NCBI RefSeq assembly: GCF_014207445.1
Contig: NZ_JACHEM010000014.1
Location: 62,001 to 126,000 of the forward strand
Reading direction: 5' to 3'
Length of the DNA stretch: 64,000 nt
Source of the DNA: Streptomyces candidus
GTDB lineage: Bacteria > Actinomycetota > Actinomycetes > Streptomycetales > Streptomycetaceae
Of this stretch, positions 51,259 through 60,147 are shown piece by piece. The notes beneath the pieces were generated by a model. The model saw only the letters and a program-made list of their open reading frames with translations, ran no database searches and was not told where the DNA came from. The position numbers and the translations under genes are program-made. Within the stretch, counting starts at the first letter, position 1; the number at the start of each line of letters is the position of its first letter.

Positions 51259-52854
51259 TCATGCGCGACCGGACCGCTCCAGGGGTTCGGAAGCCGGGGC
51301 CGGCGTTCCCGGGTCCGCGCCGTGTCGCAGCATCATGACTGCGCATGCTGCCGCCAGCAGCATGAACACCGCCGCTCCCAGCGCCGCGTAGTTGAGGCTC
51401 TGCGTGAAGGCTTCGCGGGCCGAGGCGAGCAGTGACTCCGCCTGCGCGGCCGGCAGGTGGCGGGCGGCTGCGACTGCGCCGCCCAGCGTCTCGCGCACGG
51501 CTTCGGGTACGGGCCCCGCACCCGGGCCCGTGACGGGACCCGCCATCTCCCGCGTATACACCGCGGCTCCGATGCTGCCCAGGACCGCCATCCCCAGCGC
51601 CCCACCGAATTCCGTCCCCGACTCGATCACCGAGGCCGCCGCGCCCGCCCGCTCCGGCGGGGCAGCTCCCAGGGCCATTTCGTTCGCGAGGGTCATCGCG
51701 GTGATGATGCCGCCGACGTAGGTCGCACAGCCGGTGAGCACGAACCACAGGGGCGAGTCCGTGCGGACCTGGGTCAGCCACACGAAGCCCGCCGCCGCGA
51801 TCGCGAACCCGCCTGCCATGACGTGCGCCCGGTTGATCCGCCCCGCCAGCATCGCCCCGACCGGGGCGCACACGAACGCCGCCCCCGACGGCACCAGGCT
51901 CCACAGTGCCGCCTCCAGCGGCCGCATGCCCAGGACGGACTGCAGGTACTGGTTGAAGAAGACCGCGAAACCGACGGTGGCGAACATGGCAAGGACGTTC
52001 GCCACCACCGCTCCACCGAAGGCGCGTCGGCGGATCATCGTGAGGTCGATCATCGGCTGGGCGAGGGAGCGCTGTCTGCGGACGAAGAGGAGGCCGAGGG
52101 CCACGCCCGCGGCGACGTGGACCAGCGGCAGGACGTGGATCCCGCTCTTCGCCACCTCCTTGATGCCGTAGACGACGGGCAGCACTGCGGCCAGCGACAG
52201 CAGCGCGCTCAGCAGGTCGAAGCCGGGGCGGGGCGTACTTTTGAACTCGGGCAGGAGGAAGGGCGCGAGCACCAGGAGGAGCAGCATCGCGGGCAGGTTG
52301 ATCAGGAACAGCGAGCCCCACCAGAAGTGTTCGAGGAGTACGCCACTGAGAACCGGGCCGAGCGAGATGCCGGCCGCCATCACCGCCGTCCACAGCGTGA
52401 CGGCCTTGGCGCGCTGGGCGGAGTCGCGGAACAGGTTGCGGATGAGGGCGAGAGTGGACGGCATCAGCGTCGCCCCGCCGACTCCGAGCAACGCCCTTGC
52501 CGCGATGAGCAGGTCGGGGGTCGACGCGTACGCCGCCGCCACCGACGCCGCGCCGAAGGCGACCGCCCCGGACAGCAGCAGCCTGCGGCGGCCGATCCGG
52601 TCACCGAGCGTTCCCATGGTGATGAGCAGACCGGACAGGACGAAGCCGTACACGTCCAGGATCCAGAGTTGCTGGGTGGCGCTCGGCGCCAGGTCCTGGC
52701 TGATGAAAGGGATCGCGAAGTAGAGGACGGAGACGTCCATGGAGACGAGGAGCAGGGGCAGCATCAGGACGCCGAGGGCGGTCCACTCCTTGCGGCCCGC
52801 GAGGGGAGGCGGCGGTGGCTGGGGGTGGTCCTGTGGTGTCGGTGGGACAGTCAC
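51259..52854 (-). CDS. DHA2 family (EmrB/QacA) MFS efflux pump
   Basis: 531 residues from GTG 52854 with AGGAG six bases upstream; 14 predicted membrane helices. The MFS loop GTLGDRIGRRRLLLSGA and the antiporter segment GVLMLPLLLVSMDVSVLYFA are typical of QacA/EmrB/Lfr pumps. The mid-protein RNLFRDSAQRAKAVTLWT region also fits. It exports hydrophobic drugs using the proton gradient. It is divergent from a GntR-TetR hybrid regulator with two operator-like palindromes between them, so it is probably repressed by it and induced by a ligand. Confidence 0.95.
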   Translation of the reverse strand: MTVPPTPQDHPQPPPPPLAGRKEWTALGVLMLPLLLVSMDVSVLYFAIPFISQDLAPSATQQLWILDVYGFVLSGLLITMGTLGDRIGRRRLLLSGAVAFGAASVAAAYASTPDLLIAARALLGVGGATLMPSTLALIRNLFRDSAQRAKAVTLWTAVMAAGISLGPVLSGVLLEHFWWGSLFLINLPAMLLLLVLAPFLLPEFKSTPRPGFDLLSALLSLAAVLPVVYGIKEVAKSGIHVLPLVHVAAGVALGLLFVRRQRSLAQPMIDLTMIRRRAFGGAVVANVLAMFATVGFAVFFNQYLQSVLGMRPLEAALWSLVPSGAAFVCAPVGAMLAGRINRAHVMAGGFAIAAAGFVWLTQVRTDSPLWFVLTGCATYVGGIITAMTLANEMALGAAPPERAGAAASVIESGTEFGGALGMAVLGSIGAAVYTREMAGPVTGPGAGPVPEAVRETLGGAVAAARHLPAAQAESLLASAREAFTQSLNYAALGAAVFMLLAAACAVMMLRHGADPGTPAPASEPLERSGRA

Positions 52855-52937
52855 GATGGGCTCCTGAGGGGTGTCTGTACGGCGTACGCCAGTGGCGCGT
52901 GTACGAAATAAGCACCCCCGGGGGAACCCAGCAACAA

Positions 52938-52951
52938 GTGACCTAGTGCAC
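52938..52951. promoter_or_regulatory. Operator-like site (imperfect copy)
   Basis: GTGACCTAGTGCAC, an imperfect copy of the palindrome at 52991-53004 (12 of 14 bases identical), lies upstream of the pump gene. It is probably a binding site for the adjacent regulator. Confidence 0.45.
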
Positions 52952-52990
52952 CGCGTCCGGTCCGCAGGCCAGGGACGGTTCACCCCGGTA

Positions 52991-53004
52991 GTGCACTAGT
53001 GCAC
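52991..53004. promoter_or_regulatory. Operator palindrome GTGCACTAGTGCAC
   Basis: A perfect 14-bp palindrome 20 bp ahead of the regulator ATG, positioned to repress the regulator's own promoter (TACAGT at about 53012 resembles its -10). Centre-to-centre it is 53 bp from the imperfect copy, about five helical turns. Confidence 0.6.
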
Positions 53005-53024
53005 CCGCGAGTACAGTGCGGGGC

Positions 53025-54002
53025 ATGACGACCCCCTCCGCCCGGTCGGCGTCCGCCATCGACCGGAAGACGACCCCTTCGGCCCGGATCGCCGACGACA
53101 TTCGCCACCGGATCTCCCGCGGCGACCTCTCGCCCGGCGACAAGGTGCCCTCCACCCGGCGGATCACCCGGGAGTGGGGCGTCGCGATGGCCACCGCGAG
53201 CAAGGCGCTGGCCTCGCTCGCGCAGGAGGGGCTCGTACGGGCGGTGCCCGGAGTCGGCACCGTCGTCGTGGACGCGACGGCGGCGTCCGCCTCGCACCAC
53301 GGCCGCACTCCGGGCGGCCTGAGCCGGGCCCGCATCGTGCGCACCGCGATCGCCATCGCGGACACCGAGGGGCTGGCCATGCTCACCATGCGCCGGGTCG
53401 CCACCGACCTCGGGGTGTCCACCATGGCCCTGTACCGGCACGTACCCGGCAAGGCCGACCTGGTGCACCTGATGTCGGAGGCGGCCTTCGCCGAGCGGCC
53501 GCTGGGAGAGCCGCACGGCGGAGTCGGCGCACAGGACTGGCGCCGCCGACTCACCCATGCCGCACAGTGGTTGTGGCAGATCTACGAACGCCACCCGTGG
53601 ATGGCGCAGGCCATGGCATCCTTCACCCGGCCGACCGCGGCCCCGGAGGCGATGCGGTACACGGAGTGGGTGCTGCGCGCACTGAACGGGCACGGACTCA
53701 CCTCGTACGAGATGCTGCACACCCACCTGACCCTGTTCGGGCACATCCAGGGGCTGGCCGCGGCAACCGAGGTGGAGAACCGGGCCCGACAGGACACCGG
53801 GATGACGCCGGAGGAGTGGATGGCATCCCACGAGCCGCGCGCGGAGGTCGTCCAGTCGGCGGGGGGCTACCCGACCCTCGGCAGGCTCTTCGAGGAGGAG
53901 GGGGAGTTCGCCCTCGATCTGGACACCCTGTTCGCCTTCGGGGTGGAGCGGATCCTGGATGGGGTGCAGGTGCTCATCTCCCGCAAGGAGAGGGCCCGTT
54001 GA
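53025..54002 (+). CDS. GntR-TetR hybrid transcriptional regulator
   Basis: 325 residues. Residues 20-90 are a GntR-type winged helix (ARIADDIRHRISRGDLSPGD, ATASKALASLAQEGLVRAVP). Residues 98-160 are a second TetR-type helix-turn-helix (RIVRTAIAIADTEGLAMLTM, LGVSTMALYRHVPGKADLVH). The C-terminus is a TetR_C-like ligand domain. Two DNA-binding domains in one chain is a known but less common architecture. It most likely represses the divergent MFS pump. A short hairpin follows. Confidence 0.92.
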   Translation: MTTPSARSASAIDRKTTPSARIADDIRHRISRGDLSPGDKVPSTRRITREWGVAMATASKALASLAQEGLVRAVPGVGTVVVDATAASASHHGRTPGGLSRARIVRTAIAIADTEGLAMLTMRRVATDLGVSTMALYRHVPGKADLVHLMSEAAFAERPLGEPHGGVGAQDWRRRLTHAAQWLWQIYERHPWMAQAMASFTRPTAAPEAMRYTEWVLRALNGHGLTSYEMLHTHLTLFGHIQGLAAATEVENRARQDTGMTPEEWMASHEPRAEVVQSAGGYPTLGRLFEEEGEFALDLDTLFAFGVERILDGVQVLISRKERAR

Positions 54003-54006
54003 CGGT

Positions 54007-54021
54007 GCGGGGCGGCCCCGC
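54007..54021 (+). terminator. Short hairpin after the regulator gene
   Basis: GCGGGG (54007-54012), loop CGG, CCCCGC (54016-54021), 5 bp beyond the stop. A modest terminator candidate. Confidence 0.4.
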
Positions 54022-54133
54022 GCCCGCGACCGCGCGTCTTCATTCGGACCTGACGCCACTGACGGCCGACGGGACGACCCGTACCCGTACCCGTACCGAG
54101 GGCAGTCCGGTGCTCGGGAATCCGCAACCAGCG

Positions 54134-54688
54134 CTATGCGAGGGGACGCCCCTGTGAAACCTGGTGCAACCACTCCTTGAGTGCGACGTAGTCCGGTTCG
54201 GTGAGGCCTCGGCGGGGGTCGACACGATGGAGCAGGGCTTGCCCTCGGTGGTGTGCGGATACCCAGGCGCGATCGGTGTCCGTGATTTCGTCGTCGACCC
54301 AGGCGAACGGGCGCCCGGCGGCCCAGTCGATGAGAGCGCGGGTTTTCCAGTGCAGTCCGGCCCGCTCAGCCTGCTCGTCCTCGTCGGAAGGTTCCGGCCA
54401 GACCACCACCGCCAGCTCGGGCAAGCCGATCCGGGGCGCGACGCATGCGTTCGCGTCGGCCATCCATGTCGTGGCCCAGACCACATCGCACGGTAGCGCC
54501 GCGAGTCGGGGCCCGTGTTCGGGATTGATCCTGGCCAGGAGTGGGTTCGAGTCGGCTCCCAGTACTTCGGGACCTGTCTCAAAAGTCGGATGTCCGTCCG
54601 GATGCTCCCGCGGTGCGGTTCCGAACGGAATGAGCGGCCCGTCGACATCGAGGAAGAGCACTGGACGCTGTGCGGCAGAACCGGTCAC
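54134..54688 (-). CDS. HAD-type hydrolase-like protein (FLDVDGPL)
   Basis: 184 residues from GTG 54688. Motif I is PVLFLDVDGPLIPF (D-x-D-G), with WATTWMADANACVAPRIGLP in place of motif II and FAWVDDEITDTDRAWVSA near the acidic motif IV. It resembles the HAD-like protein group often called 'HAD domain in Swiss Army Knife RNA repair'-type or hypothetical. Function is unknown. Divergent from the kinase-like gene. Confidence 0.8.
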   Translation of the reverse strand: MTGSAAQRPVLFLDVDGPLIPFGTAPREHPDGHPTFETGPEVLGADSNPLLARINPEHGPRLAALPCDVVWATTWMADANACVAPRIGLPELAVVVWPEPSDEDEQAERAGLHWKTRALIDWAAGRPFAWVDDEITDTDRAWVSAHHRGQALLHRVDPRRGLTEPDYVALKEWLHQVSQGRPLA

Positions 54689-54825
54689 AGCTCCACGATA
54701 GTGGCTCGTCGGTGCACGAGATCCTGACCAGGACGGGCACACTGCGAGATGCCGCGGTGCGACGGCATGCCGTGAGTCGCCCTCCGGTAGGTTGCGGACC
54801 CGACTCCCTGGAAAGGCGGTCCGAC

Positions 54826-55745
54826 GTGAGGACCTTGGATGCGGACGAGGTCCCGCAACACCTGACGGCCTCGTACCTCACGGGCTTCGGCGGGGAAGGG
54901 CGAGCCTGGATCGCCGGGTTACCGGCTCTCGCGACAGCAATGCTGGAACGCTGGGAGCTGGCACGGGATGGAACCGTCGGGGCTGGAGAAGCCTCTCTCG
55001 TTCTGCCGGTGCTGCGCCACAACGGCACGTCTGCGGTCCTCAGGCTCCAGATGCCCCGGCAGGAAACCACCGCTGCCCTGATCGGGCTCCGTACCTGGAA
55101 CGGCAAGGGAATGGTACGACTGCTCGATCACGACCCCGTGAGCGGCACCATGCTCCTGGAGCGCCTGGACGGCTCCCGCACTCTGGCCTCGCTCGGCGAC
55201 GACGCGGCGATGAGCACACTCGCCGGGCTTCTCGCGCGGCTGGTCGCGGTCCCCGCGCCAAGTGGACTGCGCAGTCTCGGCGGCATCGCCCACGAGATGC
55301 TGGACCAGGTCCTCCGAGCGATCACACATCTGGCCGACCCGGCCGACCGTCGACGCATGCGGAACTGGGCATCAGCAGTGGCCGAACTGGCCGGTGAGCC
55401 CGGGGACCGGATGCTGCACTGGGATCTGCACTACGACAAGTCCTCGCCGGACAGCGCGAGCCGTGGATCGCCATCGATCCCGAACCGCTCGCCGGAGACC
55501 CGGGATTCGATCTGTGGCCCGCCCTGGACAGCCGGTGGGACGACGTCGTGGCGAAGGGCGACACCCGGCGCATCGTGCAGCGCCGCTTCGACCTGCTCAC
55601 CGAAACCCTCGGTCTGGACCGCGCACGCGCGACCGGCTGGACCCTGGGGCGACTGCTGCAGAACTCACTCTGGGACATCGACGACGGCAGGACCCGTCTT
55701 GCCCCCTCCTCCGCCACGATCGCGGAATCGCTCCTCAACCGGTGA
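54826..55745 (+). pseudogene. Aminoglycoside/hydroxyurea phosphotransferase-like gene with a -1 frameshift
   Basis: Start GTG 54826. The kinase fold is recognisable: WELARDGTVGAGEASLVLPV, TMLLERLDGSRTLASLGDDA, and HWDLHYD (catalytic loop) near 55437. Directly after HYD the frame must shift by one missing base to reach REPWIAIDPEPLAGDPGFDL and the tail RWDDVVAKGDTRRIVQRRFD ending at 55745. Both halves match the APH(6)/hydroxyurea phosphotransferase family, so one base has been lost near 55438-55442. This is a pseudogene or an assembly error. It is next to a resistance-like ATPase. Confidence 0.8.
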
Positions 55746-55877
55746 CCCTCGGCTCACGGCGCGTGGGTGACAACAAGCGTGCCCGTGCGCCATGCGCCGC
55801 GCATGCGGCGGCTCATCGGGCCTCTTGACCCGAGGTACAAGGGTTACAAGGCCAGCAGCGACGACCGTCGGGGCGGT

Positions 55878-56399
55878 TCAGCTCCTGACTGCCTCCGCGA
55901 TCTGCCGGGCGGCCCGGGCGGGCGTGAGGTGCGTGGTGTCGATGACCTCGGCCTCGTCGTGCAGCCATGTGCGGGCCGCTTCGGCGTAGGGCTCCAGGTA
56001 CGCGAGACGGAAGGAGGAGGGGCCCGGATCCGTATCTCCCTCGATACGCCCGCGGAGAGTCTCACGGTCGGCATGGAGGACGAAGTGCCGTACCGGAATG
56101 GCATGCTCGGCAAGGCCCGCACGAATCTCCCGCCAGTATCGCTCGACCAGGACCGTCATGGGCATCACCAGGGTGCCGCCGGTGTAGTCGAGCACGTGGC
56201 GGGCAGTCTCGACGACGAGCGGCCGCCACGGCGGCCAGTCCTGGAAGTTGCCCGTCCAGGGGAGCCCGGGCGTAATGTCCATGAGTGTCTCGCCGACCTT
56301 CTCGGCGTCGAACACCCGTGCATCGGGCAGCAGTTGCTGCACAAGTGCACTGGTCGTCGTCTTGCCCGCGCCGTGAGTGCCGTTCAGCCATACGATCAT
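55878..56399 (-). CDS. TmrB-like P-loop ATP-binding protein
   Basis: 173 residues. P-loop NGTHGAGKTTTSALV (G-x4-GKT); DYTGGTLVMPMTVLVERYWR and HFVLHADRETLRGRI match the TmrB tunicamycin-resistance group and related small kinases. TmrB lowers tunicamycin sensitivity by binding the drug; shikimate-kinase-like relatives also occur. It is a single-domain cytoplasmic protein. In a cluster of resistance-like genes. Confidence 0.85.
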   Translation of the reverse strand: MIVWLNGTHGAGKTTTSALVQQLLPDARVFDAEKVGETLMDITPGLPWTGNFQDWPPWRPLVVETARHVLDYTGGTLVMPMTVLVERYWREIRAGLAEHAIPVRHFVLHADRETLRGRIEGDTDPGPSSFRLAYLEPYAEAARTWLHDEAEVIDTTHLTPARAARQIAEAVRS

Positions 56400-56550
56400 G
56401 AGACCTCACGCTAGCGCCCGTCGGGACACGTGCGGTCCCGACCGCCGAAAAGGACCATGGCCGCGGCGCGGTGGCGAGTACGGGAGTGCCACCGGCCGAG
56501 CACGACGGCCTGTGGGCCCTGGACCGAGCACGGCCCCCGGTGAAGTGTCT

Positions 56551-57152
56551 TCAGCGCTGGAGTGCGAGCAGCGGGCCGAGGTGCACGGGATGCGGTCCGC
56601 GGCCGACCTCTTCGTCCCGGCCGGTGGCCGCGCGCCGTTCTGTTCGGCGGAGGGGCTTGGCGTACCAGTGGTCCGCCTTGCCGTGACCGTCGTAGGGTTC
56701 GATCTCCTCGTAACCGTGCGCCGCGTACAAGGCCCGTGCCTCGGTCAGTTCGCTGTCTCGCACACGATCCGTGAGGCACCCAGCTGCTGTGCCGACGCCT
56801 CGACGGCTCGGAGCAGACCGCGCCCCAAACCCGCCCCTCGCCCGGCGGGCCGTACGTACATCCGCTTCAGCTCCGCCGTCGTCGGGGAACCCGCCAGCAG
56901 CCGCACCCCGGCGTAACCGAGCAGATTGCCCTGGTGATCGCGGGCGACGAGGAACTCTCCTCTCGGCGGGGCGAGATCGTTGTGTCCGTCAGCGTGGAGT
57001 GCTTCACGGATCTCCGTCTCGGTGACCGGGCGGCCCAGCACTCGCAGGCCCATTCCGCTGTGCGCGGGCCGGCCGCCGTGCCCAGGGTCTCGACAGGCAG
57101 GGTCAGAGGGCCCGAACTTCCGCGGGCGCAAGGGCAACCCGTTCGGGTGCAC
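56551..57152 (-). pseudogene. GNAT acetyltransferase gene with a single-base frameshift
   Basis: The N-terminal part reads RPVTETEIREALHADGHNDL, PPRGEFLVARDHQGNLLGYA, and KRMYVRPAGRGAGLGRGLLR with acetyl-CoA loop R-G-x-G-x-G, ending GASRIVCETAN at a stop near 56747. The other frame continues SELTEARALYAAHGYEEIEP and GKADHWYAKPL. Adding one base in GAGAC-AGC restores a normal GNAT C-terminus. A later start than GTG 57152 is possible. Broken gene or sequencing error; the second such case within 1.4 kb. Confidence 0.75.
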
Positions 57153-57303
57153 TTCCTCGAACCCACCAGTGTCCCCGTTTCCACGCGACGGGCCCGACGT
57201 TGTCCTTGTGGTCTGCCGAAGCGACCGCCGGGAGGGCCTGAGCAGCTCCCGGGCATCGCGAGGGGCAGCCCGTCCCTGTTCCGCCGATCTTGGAGCGTCG
57301 AAC

Positions 57304-58500
57304 GTGCACGTCGCCCTCACCGGTGCCACCGGGTTCCTCGGACTGCGTCTCGTCAGGCGGCTGCTTGAGCAGCACGACTCGCTGACGGTCCTGGCCCATG
57401 CCGGGTCGCGGGACGCGCTCGGCCGGATCGCGCGATTCATGGAGCTGACCGGCGCACCCGCCGAGTCGGTCGCGGAACTGCCCGTCCGCATCCGTGTCGT
57501 GGAGATCGAGCTGGGGCAGCCGCGGATGGGCCTGGCCGATGCTGAGTTCCGGCGGCTGGCGGACGAGCTGGACGTGATCTGGCACAGCGCGGGCAACATC
57601 AATCTGGACGACGACCTCGTGAACCTGCGCCGGGTCAACGTCGAAGGGACCCGGAGCGTGCTGAACCTGGCCGCGGCCGGGGCGCGGAGACCGATGGTCC
57701 ATCACATCAGCACCGCCTTCGTCGGCGGAGCCCGCCGCGAGGGCGTGGTCTACGAGGACGAGCTGGACGCCGCACACGGCTTCGAGAACGGCTATGAGCG
57801 GTCCAAGTACGAGGCCGAAACCCTGGTGCACGAGTGGTCACTGGCTCACGGGCGGTCCGCCGTGGTCATGCGGCCGAGCATCCTCGTCTCGGCCCTCCCC
57901 CCGCACCCGGAACTGCCTCTGCATCCGCTGCAGTTCTTCGGCCGGATCGCAGAGTCCGCGAGGCTCGGCACGACCTCCACAGGCGTGGACGTTCCGGAGA
58001 AGGACCGGCCGGTCGTACGCGTGGTCGGCCACCCGCGCGGCCACTTGAACCTGATGCCGGTGGAGCATACGGCCGACGTCATGGTCCGGCTGGCGAACGG
58101 CCCACACTCGACGCGGGTCGAGACCTACCACGTCGTGCATGACCACGACGTTCCGGTCACGACCCTCGTCGCACTCATGGAGCGCATGTTTCCGGTGCGC
58201 GTGCAGCTCGTCGCCAACAGACCTGACGACCCCACCCCGCTGGAAGCGGCCGTGGCCCTCCATCCCGGCTTCGCCCCGTATCTCAGCCACCGCCGACGCT
58301 TCGACGACACCCGCGTACGGACGCTCCTGGGTGCCGTCTCCTCGGGCGTCCGCGTCGACCTGGACTACCTGGGGTCCGGACTCGACACGGAGTGGACGGC
58401 ATCACCGCCGGAGTCTCCGGCCGGGCACGGCCATACGGGTCCAGCGTTCCGGCAGTACCGCTTGGCGACGCAGGCCGCTGTTCGCACCTCCGCATGCTGA
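57304..58500 (+). CDS. Thioester-reductase-like extended SDR of the PKS cluster
   Basis: 398 residues from GTG 57304 (GGAG upstream). NADPH site VALTGATGFLGLRLVRRLLE (GxxGxxG, residues 7-13), IWHSAGNINLDDDLVNLRRV, catalytic HHISTAFVGGARREGVVYED and ENGYERSKYEAETLV (Y-x3-K). This is the male-sterility/thioester reductase (NRPS R-domain-like) SDR group. Sitting 12 bp before a PfaD gene and close to a PKS, it could reduce the acyl chain to an aldehyde or alcohol for release. Confidence 0.9.
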   Translation: MHVALTGATGFLGLRLVRRLLEQHDSLTVLAHAGSRDALGRIARFMELTGAPAESVAELPVRIRVVEIELGQPRMGLADAEFRRLADELDVIWHSAGNINLDDDLVNLRRVNVEGTRSVLNLAAAGARRPMVHHISTAFVGGARREGVVYEDELDAAHGFENGYERSKYEAETLVHEWSLAHGRSAVVMRPSILVSALPPHPELPLHPLQFFGRIAESARLGTTSTGVDVPEKDRPVVRVVGHPRGHLNLMPVEHTADVMVRLANGPHSTRVETYHVVHDHDVPVTTLVALMERMFPVRVQLVANRPDDPTPLEAAVALHPGFAPYLSHRRRFDDTRVRTLLGAVSSGVRVDLDYLGSGLDTEWTASPPESPAGHGHTGPAFRQYRLATQAAVRTSAC

Positions 58501-58512
58501 TGGGAAACCCCC

Positions 58513-60096
58513 TTGTCCGTTCTGGCACGTCCTGAAGAAACGATTGCTGCCGCGCCGGCCTTCGCGCCCGAGCAGATCGCGGCCTGTGCTCAGCAAGTAC
58601 GCCGACCCGCGCACGTCGTGGCCGACTCCGCGGGCACCCGGCTCGGGCTGGTGATGGGACCCAGACCCGCGGGCGAGGTCATCGGCACGCTGCCGCCGCT
58701 GTATCCGGAGTGGCTGGGCGGACGCACTTTCTGCGAGGCACACGGTGTCCGCTTCCCCTACGTGGCAGGGGAAATGGCGAACGGCATCGCGACGACGCGG
58801 ATGGTGGCCGCGATGGCCCGTGCCGAGATGCTGGGGTTCTTCGGTGCGGGCGGGCTCGGGTTTCCCGAGGTCGAGCGAGCGGTGCGCGAGCTCGCGGCGG
58901 AGCTGGGCGACAGGCCCAACTGGGGTGTGAACCTGATCCATTCACCGAGTGAGCCCGAGCTGGAGTACGGCGTCGCCGGGCTCCTCCTGCGGCACGCCGT
59001 CCCCTGTGTCTCGGCGTCGGCGTTCATGGGACTCACGCCGGCCGTGGTGCTGTGCTCGGCTGCCGGGCTGAGCCGGGGCGCGGACGGGCAGATCGTCCGG
59101 CGGACCCGGCTCTTCGCCAAGGTGTCGCGCCCGGAGGTCGCGGAACAGTTCCTCTCCCCGGCACCGCCGGGACTGCTGCGCCCCCTGGTGGAGCGAGGCG
59201 AACTCAGCTCGGAAGAAGCGGAGTTGGCGGGGCGGGTGCCCGTGGCGGAGGACGTCACCGTGGAGTCCGACAGCGGCGGACACACCGACAACCGGCCGCT
59301 CGGAGTCCTGCTGCCGCGCATCCTGCTCCTGCGCGACGAACTCACGCGGCGCTTCGGCTACAGCCGTACCGCCAGGGTCGGCGCAGCCGGTGGGCTGGGC
59401 ACGCCGGGCGCTGTCGCTTCCGCGTTCGCCCTCGGCGCCGAGTACGTGGTGACGGGGTCGGTGAACCAGGTGGCCGTGGAAGCCGGCCTTTCCGACGACG
59501 CGAAAGCGATGCTGGCCGACGCCGACATCGCCGACGTGATCATGGCACCGGCGGCCGACATGTTCGAACTCGGCGTCAAACTTCAGGTGTTGCGTCGCGG
59601 AACCATGTTCGCCCCCAGGGCCGGCCGGCTGTATGAGGCGTACCGGGACCATCCGTCGCTGGAGGAGCTGCCCCCGCGGGTGCGGACCAGGATCGAACAG
59701 GAGGTGCTGGGAGCCCCCGTCGAAGAGATCTGGGCCAGGACGCGCGAGTTCTGGCAGGACCGCGATCCTTCGGAGGTCGCACGGGCGCAGAACGACCCCA
59801 AGCACCGCATGGCACTCGTCTTCCGCTGGTACCTGGGGAACTCCAGCCGTTGGGCGATCGCTGGGGAGACGTCCCGGCGCAGCGACTACCAGATCTGGTG
59901 CGGGCCGGCGATGGGCGCGTTCAACCGGTGGACCGCCGGCAGCTTCCTGGCGGAACGTGCCAACCGGTCCGTGGTGCAGATCGCCCTCAACCTGCTCGAA
60001 GGCGCCGCCGTGGCCACCCGCGCGCACCAACTCCGCACGTACGGCGTGCCGGTACCGCCCTCGGCGTCCGTTTTCACGCCGCGCCCCCTCGCCTGA
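58513..60096 (+). CDS. pfaD: PfaD-type trans-acting enoyl reductase
   Basis: 527 residues from a TTG start (GGGAA upstream; no better in-frame start). It has the FMN-binding TIM barrel of the PfaD/FabK group: GFFGAGGLGFPEVERAVREL, NWGVNLIHSPSEPELEYGVA, VGAAGGLGTPGAVASAFALG and EYVVTGSVNQ. The C-terminal third (FRWYLGNSSRWAIAGETSRR, YQIWCGPAMGAFNRWTAGSF) is unique to PfaD. It acts in trans on PUFA-synthase-type PKSs to reduce enoyl intermediates. Directly upstream of the megasynthase. Confidence 0.95.
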   Translation: MSVLARPEETIAAAPAFAPEQIAACAQQVRRPAHVVADSAGTRLGLVMGPRPAGEVIGTLPPLYPEWLGGRTFCEAHGVRFPYVAGEMANGIATTRMVAAMARAEMLGFFGAGGLGFPEVERAVRELAAELGDRPNWGVNLIHSPSEPELEYGVAGLLLRHAVPCVSASAFMGLTPAVVLCSAAGLSRGADGQIVRRTRLFAKVSRPEVAEQFLSPAPPGLLRPLVERGELSSEEAELAGRVPVAEDVTVESDSGGHTDNRPLGVLLPRILLLRDELTRRFGYSRTARVGAAGGLGTPGAVASAFALGAEYVVTGSVNQVAVEAGLSDDAKAMLADADIADVIMAPAADMFELGVKLQVLRRGTMFAPRAGRLYEAYRDHPSLEELPPRVRTRIEQEVLGAPVEEIWARTREFWQDRDPSEVARAQNDPKHRMALVFRWYLGNSSRWAIAGETSRRSDYQIWCGPAMGAFNRWTAGSFLAERANRSVVQIALNLLEGAAVATRAHQLRTYGVPVPPSASVFTPRPLA

Positions 60097-60147
60097 CCGC
60101 ACTCCTCCGCCGCCGAGCGCGTACCGATCCCGAGAAAAGTGGAAAGC

